64,000 nucleotides of DNA. Origin: Streptomyces sp. TN58. Its GTDB lineage: Bacteria; Actinomycetota; Actinomycetes; Streptomycetales; Streptomycetaceae. Every line of letters begins with the position of its first letter. The first letter of the stretch is position 1. A model generated the notes under the pieces. It saw nothing but the letters and a program-made list of their open reading frames with translations, had not been told where the DNA came from and made no database searches. Shown here one piece after another: positions 9,177 to 18,208 of this stretch. The DNA is taken from positions 4,718,001 to 4,782,000 of the forward strand of contig NZ_CP018870.1 in the NCBI RefSeq assembly GCF_001941845.1, in the 5' to 3' direction. A program made the position numbers and the translations under genes.

Positions 9177-9200
9177 CGGTCGGGGGCGGGGGCCGCTGGG

Positions 9201-9450
9201 CCGGGATCCGCTCGGGCGGGGTCGCGAGGCGCGGGCGAGGTTTGGGTGGCGGGAGCCGCCGGGGCGGGGGCGGAAGGCGCGGCGGCGGTGCGGGGCGGGA
9301 GCCACAGGGGCGGGGGCGTCGAGAGGGGCGGCGGTGGTGCGAGGAGCGGGATCCACCCGGGCGGGGTCGCGAGGCGCCGGCGAGGTTTGGGTGGCGGGAG
9401 CCGCCGGGGCGGGGGCGGAAGGCGCGGCGGCGGTGCGGGGCGGGAGCCAC
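9201..9450. repeat. GC-rich tandem direct repeat (145-bp period)
   Basis: Two tandem copies of a block starting GGGATCC-C-CGGGCGGGGTCGC and containing GAGGTTTGGGTGGCGGGAGC and a long GGCGGGGGCGG-type stretch. Copy 1 runs from about 9201 and copy 2 from about 9346, the second cut short at about 9450 where the left arm of the large inverted repeat begins with a related sequence (GGGAGCCACCCGGGCGG). No gene is supported. The strand shows long G-runs that could form structure. Confidence 0.75.
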
Positions 9451-10680
9451 CCGGGCGGTGTCGGTGGGGTTCTGGGGGTTTCCCGTCAGTCCCATCGTCT
9501 CTCCGCGTCGGGCCGGTCCGTCAAGGGCGCTCCCGTTGGTCGCGTCACTTCGTGAGGGCCTTCGGCCCCCCTTGACTGCCCGTCCCGCCACGGAAATCCG
9601 AAAGACTGCCGGGAAGCCCCCAGAGGAACGGGCCGGCCATCCAGACATCCCCCTGGGAGGTCGGCGCCGCGCACCCGGATCCAGGAACGCCCCAAATCGC
9701 TACGCGCTCCTGCCCGACGGCGCCTGCGAGCCCCATGGGCTGGACATAGGCCGCCATCGATCGCTACGCGCTTCTGCGAGTCGGCGTCTCCGAGCCCCAT
9801 GGGCTGGACATAGGCCGCCACCAATCGCTACGCGCTCCTGCCTGACGGCGTCAGCAAGCCTCTTGGGTTGGGCATAGGCCGCCAGAAATCCGTGTGCGCT
9901 TATCCATCACGCGTCCGCGAGTCTCATGGGTTGGGCATAGGCCGCCAGTGGTGGCCGCGCGCTTCTCGATCACGCGTCTGCGGTTCGTCTGGGGCTGGGC
10001 ACAAGCCGCAGAAAGCTTTCCGCGCCCCTCTTGGACGGCGTCCGGCCCCTGGGTGGGGTGGAAAAGCGCCGGATGACGGCTGGAGCGATGCCAATCCATG
10101 TCTGGGAGAGTGCCCGCACCCGAGAGGCTGCCATTCGCCCCAAATGCCCCCGTCTGTACCGACGGGTGGGATCTCGTCGTGCGTCTTGATGGGGGTTGAG
10201 TTCGGCTGAGCCGAGGAATGGCTTTCCCGGCCCTCGATTTCGCCCCTCCCAGCCCCGAACGAGGGGCGGACGCGGTCGTCGAGGAGCGCGTAGCGATTGG
10301 TGGCGGCTTATGCCCGACCCCAGAGGCTCGCGGACGCGTGATGGAGAAGCGCGTAGCGATCTGGGGCGGCTTATGACCAGCCCAAGAGGCTCGCTGACGC
10401 CGTCCTTCAGGAGCGCGTAGCGATTTGACGCGCTCCTGGATCCGGGCGCGCGGCGCCAACGGCCCGTCTCGATCCTGGACACCCGGCCCGTTCCCCTGGG
10501 GGCTTCCCGGCAGTCTTTCGGATTTCCGTGGCGGGACGGTCAGTCAAGGGGGGCCGAAGGCCCTCACGAAGTGACGCGACCAACGGGAGCGCCCTTGACG
10601 GACCGGCCCGACGCGGAGAGACGATGGGACTGACGGGAAACCCCCAGGACTTCCCCGACACCGCCCGAGTGGATCCCGCC
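9439..10680. repeat. Compound inverted repeat with inward-facing 64-bp arrays
   Basis: Outer arms 9439-9637 and 10483-10680 are reverse complements over about 198 bp with only a few mismatches (both contain TCTCTCCGCGTCGGGCCGG on one strand). Inside the left arm lies an array of a 64-bp unit starting ATCGCTACGCGC and ending CATAGGCCGCCA, with starts at 9696, 9760, 9824, 9888 and 9952 and a decayed sixth at about 10016. Inside the right arm three units lie in opposite orientation, ending at 10424, 10360 and 10297. The centre, about 10040-10235, is unique. Because 64 is not a multiple of 3 the arrays cannot encode a regular protein repeat. No transposase is present. Confidence 0.85.
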
Positions 10681-10887
10681 CCCGAAGCCTGCCCTGCACT
10701 TCGATTCCGTCCGGCGTCTCCCACCCCCGCCCCCCGGCCCGCCCCCGCCCCCGCGTGGTGCGCGCCACGTCACCCCCGTCCCAGGCAACCCGCGCCGTCG
10801 TTCATACCTCTGTAAAGGGTGTAAGGGGGACCGATCGGTCCGGCCCGCGCTCCGAGGTGAGCGCCGGAGAAGGAACGGGACAACACC

Positions 10888-11970
10888 GTGCAGCATGACC
10901 AGCAAGGCGAGGACGGCCCCACGACCACGGGCCGCCGTCGCCCTCACCGCCTGCGCCTGCTTCTGATCAGCGGAGGGCTCGCGCTGACCCTCGCCGGGGG
11001 TGGCGCGGCAGCGTACAAGTTCGGCCTCTTCTCGGACATAGGGGATCCGGTCTCCTTCGGCAAGGTCCAGGAGAAGACGGTCACCGCCTCCGAGGCCCTG
11101 CCCGAGGTGCGCATGCCCACCGGGCCCGCGGCGTCGTTCGTCCGGACCAGCCGCCTGCCCGACGGCACCCAGATCGGCAAGGCGACCCTCACCGGCAAGA
11201 AGTCCGGGTTCACGGGTGACGTGTGGGTGTGGGTGCCGAAGGAGTACGACGACCCGAAGTACGCCCAGAGCGGCTTCCCCGTCCTGATCTCCCTGCCCGG
11301 CGGCCGCGGCTACCCGACGAACTACTGGGGCACGGGGCCCGGCCTCGGCCTCCAGCAGGCGGTCAGCGACGGTGCCAAGTCGGGCAAGAGCCTGCCCTTC
11401 ATCCTGATCATGCCGGTGACCAACGCGGACACCAAGCACCACTTCGACGGATCGGACATCCCCGGCCAGCCCAAGATGGGCACCTGGATGGCCGATGACG
11501 TCCCGGATTTCGCGAAGGCCAATTTCCGGACGTTCACCTCCCGCGACGGGTGGGCCTTCATGGGGTCGTCGGCCGGCGGATTCAACGGCTTCAAGCAGCT
11601 CCTGAAGTACCCCGACCGGTTCAAGGCGGCCATCGCCAGCGGGACCGACATCGTCCCCGACTCCCCGCTGTGGAACGGGAACACGCGGGCCATGGACGAG
11701 AACAACCCCGAGAAGCTCGCCGCGAAGCTGATCGACGCCGGCGGTCCCGACGTCTACGTCAAGTTCCAGATCGGGACCAAGGAGACCGGCCGCGAGCAGG
11801 CCGAGAAGTTCATGAAGGAGTACGGCAAGGGTCCCGTGCACACCTCGCTCCAGGTGATCCAGGATGGTGAGCACAACGGAAAGTCGTACGTGCGCGGCAT
11901 GAGGGAGGGCTCCCTGGAGTGGATCAGCAAGGTGATGAAGGGACCGACACCCGCTCCCGACGTGCCATGA
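10888..11970 (+). CDS. Membrane-anchored alpha/beta-hydrolase esterase, paralogue 2
   Basis: A 360-residue paralogue of the protein at 7878: shorter basic cytoplasmic N-terminus, membrane segment (LLLISGGLALTLAGGGAAAY, about residues 24-43) and the same extracellular hydrolase. Nucleophile elbow GSSAG with Ser228; oxyanion region LISLPGGRGYPTNYW; likely His in GEHNGKSYVRGM. GAAGGAAC lies upstream of the GTG start. Shared blocks with paralogue 1 include KSGFTGDVWVWVPKEYDDPK and DGSDIPGQPKMGTW. The stop overlaps the start of the protease gene (ATGA), so these two are probably co-transcribed. Confidence 0.85.
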   Translation: MQHDQQGEDGPTTTGRRRPHRLRLLLISGGLALTLAGGGAAAYKFGLFSDIGDPVSFGKVQEKTVTASEALPEVRMPTGPAASFVRTSRLPDGTQIGKATLTGKKSGFTGDVWVWVPKEYDDPKYAQSGFPVLISLPGGRGYPTNYWGTGPGLGLQQAVSDGAKSGKSLPFILIMPVTNADTKHHFDGSDIPGQPKMGTWMADDVPDFAKANFRTFTSRDGWAFMGSSAGGFNGFKQLLKYPDRFKAAIASGTDIVPDSPLWNGNTRAMDENNPEKLAAKLIDAGGPDVYVKFQIGTKETGREQAEKFMKEYGKGPVHTSLQVIQDGEHNGKSYVRGMREGSLEWISKVMKGPTPAPDVP

Positions 11971-12758
11971 GCACGGTGGTGAAGGGGGCATCGGCGACGG
12001 CCGCCGCGGGCATCGCGGCGGTGTGCGCCATGGCCTTCATGAAGGCCCCCGGCGAGCGGCCGGTGCTGCCCTTCCCCACCGTCGGGGTACTCATGGCCGG
12101 CGGCGAGCACTGGTGCACCGCGAGCGTCGTCGACAGCCCGAAGGGCAACGTCGTCGCCACCGCCGCGCACTGCGTGGCCCCCGCCGGCGAGGACGGGCAG
12201 CCCGGTGAGGTCGCCCACGACGGCCTCGCCATCGGCGAGCTCTCCTTCGCCCCGGCCTTCTCCGGCGAAGGCGACGGCACCCAGCCCCTCGGGGTGTGGA
12301 AGGTCAAGTCGATCCACGTCGACGACCGCTGGTCCAAATGGGGCGAGGACACCGCCGACTTCGCCTTCCTGACCATCGAGCCGGACGAGGACGGGCGCAG
12401 CGTCCAGGACGCCGTCGGCGGCCGCGCCGAGGCGCCCAGACCCGAATGGACCTCCGGCTACGAGCGGGACGTGACCGTCGTCGGCTACCCGGAGTCGGAG
12501 CGCAACCCGCAGAACAGGCCCGTCTCCTGCACCACGCAGACCCGCCATGACGAGGAGGACCCCGACATGCTCTACATGAGCTGCGCGGGCTTCTGGACGG
12601 GCACCAGCGGCAGCCCCTGGATCGCCGACCGGGGCGGCGCGGAGCCCGCCGGGCACCTCATCGGGGTGCTGAGTGGCGGGGACACCGATGTGGACTCCAC
12701 GGCCGCGTTGTTCGACGAGCGGGCGAAGGCGCTGTACGAGCGGGCCGCGCGGGGCTGA
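11967..12758 (+). CDS. Trypsin-like serine protease (S1 family)
   Basis: A 263-residue protein with a short N-terminal hydrophobic segment (ATAAAGIAAVCAMAFM, a signal or anchor) and a chymotrypsin-fold domain. The catalytic triad is readable: His68 in TAAHC, Asp131 in TADFAFL and Ser216 in GTSGSP. Cys50 and Cys69 should form the usual disulfide near the His. Translationally coupled to the upstream esterase by a 4-base ATGA overlap, so the pair likely acts together outside the membrane. Substrate unknown. Confidence 0.85.
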   Translation: MSTVVKGASATAAAGIAAVCAMAFMKAPGERPVLPFPTVGVLMAGGEHWCTASVVDSPKGNVVATAAHCVAPAGEDGQPGEVAHDGLAIGELSFAPAFSGEGDGTQPLGVWKVKSIHVDDRWSKWGEDTADFAFLTIEPDEDGRSVQDAVGGRAEAPRPEWTSGYERDVTVVGYPESERNPQNRPVSCTTQTRHDEEDPDMLYMSCAGFWTGTSGSPWIADRGGAEPAGHLIGVLSGGDTDVDSTAALFDERAKALYERAARG

Positions 12759-12807
12759 GCGCCGCCGGCCTCCCCTCCGGTCGAGCCCGTCCCCGTCCCC
12801 GCCCCCG

Positions 12808-13749
12808 CTACCGCCTCTGCCTGCGCTCCGTGCTGACGATCACGACCACCGCCGCCACGACCACCGCTCCGCCGACGACGATCGGCCAGGTCAGGGCCTC
12901 GTCGAGGATCAGCCAGCCCAACGCGACGGCGACGACCGGGTTGACGTAGGCGTACGTGGCCACCAGCGACAGCGGTGCGGCCTGGAGCAGCCAGACGTAC
13001 GCGGTGAAGGCGACGAGCGAGCCGAAGAGGACCAGGTAGCCCAGGGCCAGCCAGGAGGCGGTGGAGAAGGACCCCGGGTCCAGACCGCGGTGCTCGCCGC
13101 GCAGCAGGCCGACGACCACGCCCGCGATCCCGCCGGCGAGCATCTGGTAGGCGCTGCCGGTGAAGGGGTTGCCGGGCAGGGGCAGCTTCGAGGCGGAGAA
13201 GGAGCCCAGCGACCACAGCACCGAGGCGATCAGCACGAGCACGACGCCCGACAGCTGTACGGCGCCGCTGAGCCCGGGGCTGGTCAGTACCGTGAGGCCC
13301 GCGAGGCCGACGAGGACGCCGGCCAGGGTGCTGGCCGGGGGCCGGTCCCCGGTGGCCGTGCGCAGCACGACCACCCACATGGGCACCGCCGCCACGAGCA
13401 GTGCGGCGAGGCCGGACGGTACGGAGGTCTCGGCGAGCACGACCAGGCCGTTGCCGCCGAGGATCAGCAGCAGGCCGACGAGGACCGCCGAGCCGAGCTG
13501 CGCGCGGGTGGCCCGGAGTGCGGCCGTCCCGTGGCGCCAGGCCACCAGGGCGGCCAGGAGAACGCCGGCGGTGATGAACCGGGCTCCGGCGGAGAGGAAG
13601 GGCGGCATCGTCTCGACGACGATCCGGATGCCGAGGTAGGTCGAGCCCCACACGACGTAGACGAGGGCCAGCGCGGTCCAGACCGCGCCGGTGATCCTGC
13701 CGTGCGGGGTGGCCGTGGGCTTGCCGTCCTCGGGGACTGAGGTGCGCAT
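12808..13749 (-). CDS. EamA/DMT-family transporter
   Basis: A 313-residue protein with ten hydrophobic segments arranged as two EamA repeats. The first begins VWTALALVYVVWGSTYLGIR, the family's most recognisable motif (WGSTY), and the second begins around SGVVLVLIASVLWSLGSFSA. The YVNPVVAVALGWLILDE block near the end is also typical of drug/metabolite exporters. Transport substrate cannot be inferred. It lies 63 bases downstream of the threonine-synthase-like gene on the same strand, so the two may be co-transcribed, suggesting (weakly) amino-acid export. Confidence 0.9.
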   Translation of the reverse strand: MRTSVPEDGKPTATPHGRITGAVWTALALVYVVWGSTYLGIRIVVETMPPFLSAGARFITAGVLLAALVAWRHGTAALRATRAQLGSAVLVGLLLILGGNGLVVLAETSVPSGLAALLVAAVPMWVVVLRTATGDRPPASTLAGVLVGLAGLTVLTSPGLSGAVQLSGVVLVLIASVLWSLGSFSASKLPLPGNPFTGSAYQMLAGGIAGVVVGLLRGEHRGLDPGSFSTASWLALGYLVLFGSLVAFTAYVWLLQAAPLSLVATYAYVNPVVAVALGWLILDEALTWPIVVGGAVVVAAVVVIVSTERRQRR

Positions 13750-13812
13750 GGCCGGATCCTATGTCGTTGGCTCATGCAGGCATCTGCCGTCTCGGCCCTT
13801 GAGCAGTCGGCC

Positions 13813-14961
13813 TCAGCTCGCCGGTGTGTCGGCCTCGCGTCCTGTGGGGTCGGGCGCCATGCCCGTCTTGGCGCCCGCGCCGCAGAGGGGGATCACTGCC
13901 GTGCGGCCCTGCAGGGGGTCGGTGGGGGCGGTGGGGGAGACCGCGGCCCAGCAGGCGGCGGCCGTCGGTTCGACGAAGAGGCCGCGGCGGGCCAGGTCGC
14001 GCTGGGCTTCGCGCAGCCGGGCGTCCGGGACCGTGACGAAGGTGCCGCCCGACGCCCGGACCGCGGCCAGGATCTGGCGGGCGCGCGGCGGCGCGGGGAT
14101 GGCGATGCCCTCGGCCAGGGTCGGCCGCTGTTCCACCGGGGTGGCGTCGTCCGCGCCCGCCGCGAACGCCTGCGCCAGTGGGGCCACCGCCTCCGACTGG
14201 ACCGCGATCAGGGCGGGCGGCCGTACTCCGCGCCGGGCCAGTTCCCGCGTCGCCAGCGCGGCGCCGAGCAGCAGAGTGCCGTTGCCCACCGGCACCACCA
14301 GCGCCTCGGGGAGCCGCCGGCCCATCTCCTCCCACACCTCGTACACGTAGGTCTTCGTGCCGTGCAGGAAGTACGGGTTGAAGACGTGGCTGGCGTAGAA
14401 GACGCCGGGGGCGTCGGCCTCCTTGCGGGCGGCCAGGGCGGCGGCTTCGCGGCCGCCGGGGACGACGCGGACGACCGCCCCGTGCGCCCGCATCTGCTCG
14501 GTCTTCTTCTCCGACGTCCCCTCGGGTACGAAGATCTCGCAGGCGAGTCCGGCCCGGGCGCAGTACGCCGCCACGGATGTCCCCGCGTTGCCGCTGCTGT
14601 CCGCCACGACGCGCTGCGGCGCCAGCCGCCGGGCGAGTTCGACGAGCATCACGGCGCCCCGGTCCTTGAAGGACAGGGTCGGCATCAGGTAGTCGAGCTT
14701 GGCGTGGATCCGCTCTCCCAGCGGGATCAGCGGTGTGTGACCCTCCGCCAGGGAGATGGAGAAGGCCCCCGGCAGCGGCAGCACCGGCGCGTACCGCCAC
14801 AGTGATCCGGGTCCTGTCGCCGGTTCGAGCGGTGCGTCCGGATCCGGCGTGAAATCGAGGTCCCAGGGGCCGCCGCACAGAGGGCACCCCCAGGGCGCGG
14901 TCCGCACGTCGGCGCGTGTACCGTCCTCGGAGCAGACGTAACCGGGGGGTGCGTGCGTCAT
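13813..14961 (-). CDS. Threonine-synthase-like PLP-dependent enzyme
   Basis: A 382-residue fold-type II PLP enzyme. PLP-binding Lys99 sits in TLSFKDRGAV, followed by SSGNAGTSVAAYCARAGL, the phosphate/substrate loop of threonine synthases, and VPVGNGTLLLG, the PLP phosphate-binding glycine loop. A short N-terminal zinc-ribbon-like section has Cys10, Cys26 and Cys29 (CPLCGG), as in archaeal-type threonine synthases. It could be a true threonine synthase or a related lyase; context does not decide. The ATG at 14961 is chosen because sequence further upstream reads like the antisense leader of the divergent protease gene. Confidence 0.85.
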   Translation of the reverse strand: MTHAPPGYVCSEDGTRADVRTAPWGCPLCGGPWDLDFTPDPDAPLEPATGPGSLWRYAPVLPLPGAFSISLAEGHTPLIPLGERIHAKLDYLMPTLSFKDRGAVMLVELARRLAPQRVVADSSGNAGTSVAAYCARAGLACEIFVPEGTSEKKTEQMRAHGAVVRVVPGGREAAALAARKEADAPGVFYASHVFNPYFLHGTKTYVYEVWEEMGRRLPEALVVPVGNGTLLLGAALATRELARRGVRPPALIAVQSEAVAPLAQAFAAGADDATPVEQRPTLAEGIAIPAPPRARQILAAVRASGGTFVTVPDARLREAQRDLARRGLFVEPTAAACWAAVSPTAPTDPLQGRTAVIPLCGAGAKTGMAPDPTGREADTPAS

Positions 14962-15158
14962 GTGCGAAGCACCTTCGTTTCGATCATGGCCGTCGTTTGG
15001 CACGGATGTTACGCGTTCGTCGTCGTCCTGAGGGTCGCGCCGACGGTGGGTCAGCCTTTTTGCGACAGCAGCCCGTTGGGCCGTCTGCATTGTCATGGTC
15101 ACGCTTGTGCGCGGCCGGTCGGCCCCGCAGTGCACCACCCAAGAGGAGAGCCCGTCAC

Positions 15159-16733
15159 ATGCCAGTGATGCGTCACATCCGCCGGAAGACCGCCGGCATC
15201 AGCGCGACCGCGGTCGTGGCCCTCGCGCTGGGCGCGGCCGGCGCACTGCCCGCCTCGGCCGTCGGCAGCGAGGCGCGCGGCGTGGTCCAGAACGCCGGGG
15301 CCCCGGGGACCGTGGCCAACAGCTACATCGTGACGCTGAAGGACACCGCGCCCCGCTCCACCAGCGCGGGCGGCAAGCTCGTCGCCAAGAAGTACGGCGC
15401 GCGGATCGACCGCACCTACAGCGCGGCCCTCAACGGCTACTCGGTCGAGGTCTCCCGGGCCCAGGCCGAGAAGCTCGCGGCGGACCCGGCGGTCGAGTCC
15501 GTCGTGCAGAACCGCGTCTTCACCGCCAGTGCCACCCAGCCCGGCCCGCCGTCCTGGGGTCTGGATCGCGCCGACCAGCGGGCGCTTCCGCTGAACCAGA
15601 GCTACTCGTATCCGGACCAGGCGGGCCAGGGCGTCACCGCGTACGTCATCGACACCGGTGTCCGCATCACGCACCAGGACTTCGGCGGCCGCGCCTCCTA
15701 CGGTTACGACGCCATCGACAACGACTACACCGCGCAGGACGGGCACGGCCACGGCACGCACGTCGCCGGCACCCTCGCGGGCGGCTCGTACGGGGTGGCC
15801 AAGAAGGCCAAGATCGTCGGCGTCCGCGTCCTGGACAACAGCGGCTTCGGCACCACCGCCCAGGTCGTCGCGGGCATCGACTGGGTGACCCGCAATGCCG
15901 TCAAGCCGGCCGTCGCCAACATGTCGCTCGGCGGCGGAGCGGACACCGCGCTGGACACGGCCGTGCGCAACTCCATAGCCTCCGGCATCACCTACGCCGT
16001 GGCCGCGGGCAACGAGTCGGCGAACGCCTCCACCAAGTCCCCGGCGCGCGTCGCCGAGGCCATCACCGTCGGCGCCACCACCAGCGCCGACGCCAAGGCG
16101 GGCTACTCCAACTACGGCGCCTCCCTGGACATCTTCGCCCCCGGCTCCGCCATCACCTCCGCGTGGTCCACGGGCGACACGATGACCAACACCATCAACG
16201 GCACCTCGATGGCCACCCCGCACGTCGCGGGCGCGGCCGCCGTGTTCCTGTCGCAGAACCCGTCCAGCACCCCGGCCCAGGTGGCCACCGCGCTGATCGG
16301 ATCCGCCACCCCGGACAAGGTGACCGGCGCGGGCACCGGTTCGCCGAACCGCCTGCTGCACGTGACCGCCCTGGGCCCCGTCCCGCCGGGCAAGCGCTTC
16401 GAGAACACCGCCGACCGGGCGATCAACGACAACGCGACCGCGGAGTCCTCGGTCGCCGTGAGCGGGGTGATCGGCAACGCCCCGACGACGCTGAAGGTCC
16501 CGGTCGACATCAAGCACACGTACATCGGCGACCTGAGGGTCGACCTGGTCGCGCCCGACGGCACCGTGTACACGCTGCACAACCGCTCGGGCGGCAGCGC
16601 CGACAACATCATCAGGACCTTCACGGTGAACGCCTCGTCCGAGGCGGCGCCGAACGGCACGTGGAAGCTCCGGGTGAACGACAACGCCACGGGTGACACC
16701 GGCAAGATCGACTCCTGGGCGCTGCAGTTCTGA
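15159..16733 (+). CDS. Secreted subtilisin-family (S8) protease with P/homoB domain
   Basis: A 524-residue preproenzyme. Signal peptide about residues 1-34 (basic N-region, core [17 protein letters not shown]); inhibitor I9 propeptide about 50-122 ([14 protein letters not shown]); catalytic S8 domain of proteinase K type with Asp165 (VIDTGV), His198 (GHGTHVAG), oxyanion Asn285 (AAGNES) and Ser350 (GTSMATPH); C-terminal P/homoB domain from about 400 ([19 protein letters not shown]) to the end (KIDSWALQF). Proteases of this type are common secreted streptomycete enzymes. AGAGGAG lies about 10 bases before the ATG and a strong terminator follows. Confidence 0.95.
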   Translation: MPVMRHIRRKTAGISATAVVALALGAAGALPASAVGSEARGVVQNAGAPGTVANSYIVTLKDTAPRSTSAGGKLVAKKYGARIDRTYSAALNGYSVEVSRAQAEKLAADPAVESVVQNRVFTASATQPGPPSWGLDRADQRALPLNQSYSYPDQAGQGVTAYVIDTGVRITHQDFGGRASYGYDAIDNDYTAQDGHGHGTHVAGTLAGGSYGVAKKAKIVGVRVLDNSGFGTTAQVVAGIDWVTRNAVKPAVANMSLGGGADTALDTAVRNSIASGITYAVAAGNESANASTKSPARVAEAITVGATTSADAKAGYSNYGASLDIFAPGSAITSAWSTGDTMTNTINGTSMATPHVAGAAAVFLSQNPSSTPAQVATALIGSATPDKVTGAGTGSPNRLLHVTALGPVPPGKRFENTADRAINDNATAESSVAVSGVIGNAPTTLKVPVDIKHTYIGDLRVDLVAPDGTVYTLHNRSGGSADNIIRTFTVNASSEAAPNGTWKLRVNDNATGDTGKIDSWALQF

Positions 16734-16771
16734 GGAGCGGGCCGGATGCAGTGACCGGAACGTGAGGGAAC

Positions 16772-16804
16772 AGCGGGGGCGACCGAGTGCCGGTCGCCCC
16801 CGCT
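16772..16804 (+). terminator. Terminator after the subtilisin gene
   Basis: Perfect 14-bp GC-rich stem (AGCGGGGGCGACCG / CGGTCGCCCCCGCT) with a 5-nt loop, 39 bases after the stop codon. No long T-run follows, which is usual in Streptomyces. Confidence 0.8.
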
Positions 16805-16887
16805 GCGTACTATTCGCGCATCCGTTCGCGCCCTCCGTGGTGCCTCCCGGCGCCCCCCGCCACCCGTGATGCCCTCTGCCACCTGCG

Positions 16888-18069
16888 ATGGAGTACGACC
16901 CCTTGAGCATCCCGCCGAGTCCTCCTCCCGGGCCGGGCCACTCCTGGCCCCCGCCGGCACCGCGGCCGGGATGGGGGCCGCCGCCCGGCCAGGGGCCGCA
17001 GCCGCCGGCGCTCAACGGCTTCGCCCTCGCCTCGCTCCTGTCCGGACTGCTGTGCTTCCCGCCGCTCGGCATCGCCTTCGGCATCGCGGCACTCGTGCAG
17101 ATCGCGAAGAAGGGGGACCGGGGCAAGGCCCTGGCGGTCACCGGGCTCGTGCTGTCCGTCGTGATGACCGGCGTGATGGTCTTCGCCGTCGGTCGCTTCG
17201 TGCAGGCGGTCGACGCCCGGCCCGGTGGACTGGGCGAGTACAGCGAAGTCGAGGGCGAGCTCAGGGACATCAGCGGCCTGAGGCCGGGCGACTGCTTCAA
17301 CGTCCCGGGCGGGGACCTCTTCGACGACCGGCCCCTGGTGTACGCGGTCGACTGCTCGCGGGTGCACCACGCCGAGGTCACCGCGTCCAAGACGGTGGGC
17401 GGCGCCGACCCCGACTCGCCCGAGGCCGACCGGGCGGCGGAGGACGCCTGTTGGAAGGCCCAGGACGAGTACGCGATGGACACCTGGGCCCTCCCCGAGT
17501 TCGCGGAGATGTTCTACTTCGCTCCCTCGCGGGAGGCCTGGGTCCAGGGCGACCGGATGCTGCTCTGCGTCATCGGCACGACGGAGGAGGAGTGGCGCGG
17601 CAGCCTGCGCCGGGATGCCGGGATGCTGAAGCCCGAGCAGGCGGCTTTCCTGCGCGCGGCCAACGGTGTCGAGTTCGTCATGAGCCGGCCCCCCGAGGAG
17701 GACGCCGGCGAGGCGCTGGGCCGGCACCGGGCGTGGGCGCTGCAGATGCACGCGGCGCTCGGCGAGGAGGCGCAGGTCCTCCAGCAGGACGCGGCCCGGC
17801 CGGGGCTGGAGGTGGTCGTCCCGGCGCAGCTCAAGGAGATCGAGGTGGCCCGGGCGGCGTGGCAGCGCGCCTCCCAGGCGCGTACGGGGGCGGAGTTCGA
17901 GCGGCTGGGGGACCGGGCCGCGGCCGCGATGTCGCTGGAGACGGAGAAGGCGCTGCGCGGCGCGTACGGGCTGTCGACGCGGATTCCGCAATGGCTGGAG
18001 GACGACCAGGCCGGCCCGGAGGACCCGGAGGACTGGCACGGGCGCAGGCCCTCGTCCCAGGCGGTGTGA
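16888..18069 (+). CDS. DUF4190/Septum_form domain membrane protein
   Basis: A 393-residue protein: Pro-rich cytoplasmic N-terminus (1-40), two membrane segments of the DUF4190 type (about 43-72, FALASLLSGLLCFPPLG; and 80-103, ALAVTGLVLSVVMTGVMVF), then an extracellular region with the Septum_form-like block LRPGDCFNVPGG, VYAVDCSRVHHAEV and a partner Cys in EDACW and LLCVIG. The C-terminal 130 residues are helical. Septum_form-domain proteins are secreted or anchored actinobacterial proteins of uncertain role. Stands alone between two intergenic gaps. Confidence 0.8.
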   Translation: MEYDPLSIPPSPPPGPGHSWPPPAPRPGWGPPPGQGPQPPALNGFALASLLSGLLCFPPLGIAFGIAALVQIAKKGDRGKALAVTGLVLSVVMTGVMVFAVGRFVQAVDARPGGLGEYSEVEGELRDISGLRPGDCFNVPGGDLFDDRPLVYAVDCSRVHHAEVTASKTVGGADPDSPEADRAAEDACWKAQDEYAMDTWALPEFAEMFYFAPSREAWVQGDRMLLCVIGTTEEEWRGSLRRDAGMLKPEQAAFLRAANGVEFVMSRPPEEDAGEALGRHRAWALQMHAALGEEAQVLQQDAARPGLEVVVPAQLKEIEVARAAWQRASQARTGAEFERLGDRAAAAMSLETEKALRGAYGLSTRIPQWLEDDQAGPEDPEDWHGRRPSSQAV

Positions 18070-18208
18070 CGCCCTCGGGGGGTTACGCACGGTAGCGGGT
18101 TTGAGTGACCTGGCTTCATCACTTCGGGTGAAACTCTGGCCCTTGCTTGCGGTATTCAACCGTCGGTTGCCAGGCTGTAGCTGTCTGTCAACCTGATGGG
18201 AGTGCCCA

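Noticed and set aside
9696..10424. CRISPR array
   Set aside because: The 64-bp units are contiguous and imperfect, with no unique spacers, occur in both orientations, and no cas genes are present.
9696..10424. Repeat protein encoded by the 64-bp array
   Set aside because: The unit length shifts the reading frame at every copy, so no regular peptide repeat results.
15099..17483. Very long open frame antisense to the subtilisin gene
   Set aside because: It is the mirror of a strongly supported protease gene. High GC leaves opposite frames open; the translated product is a Val/Arg/Gly-rich string without domains.
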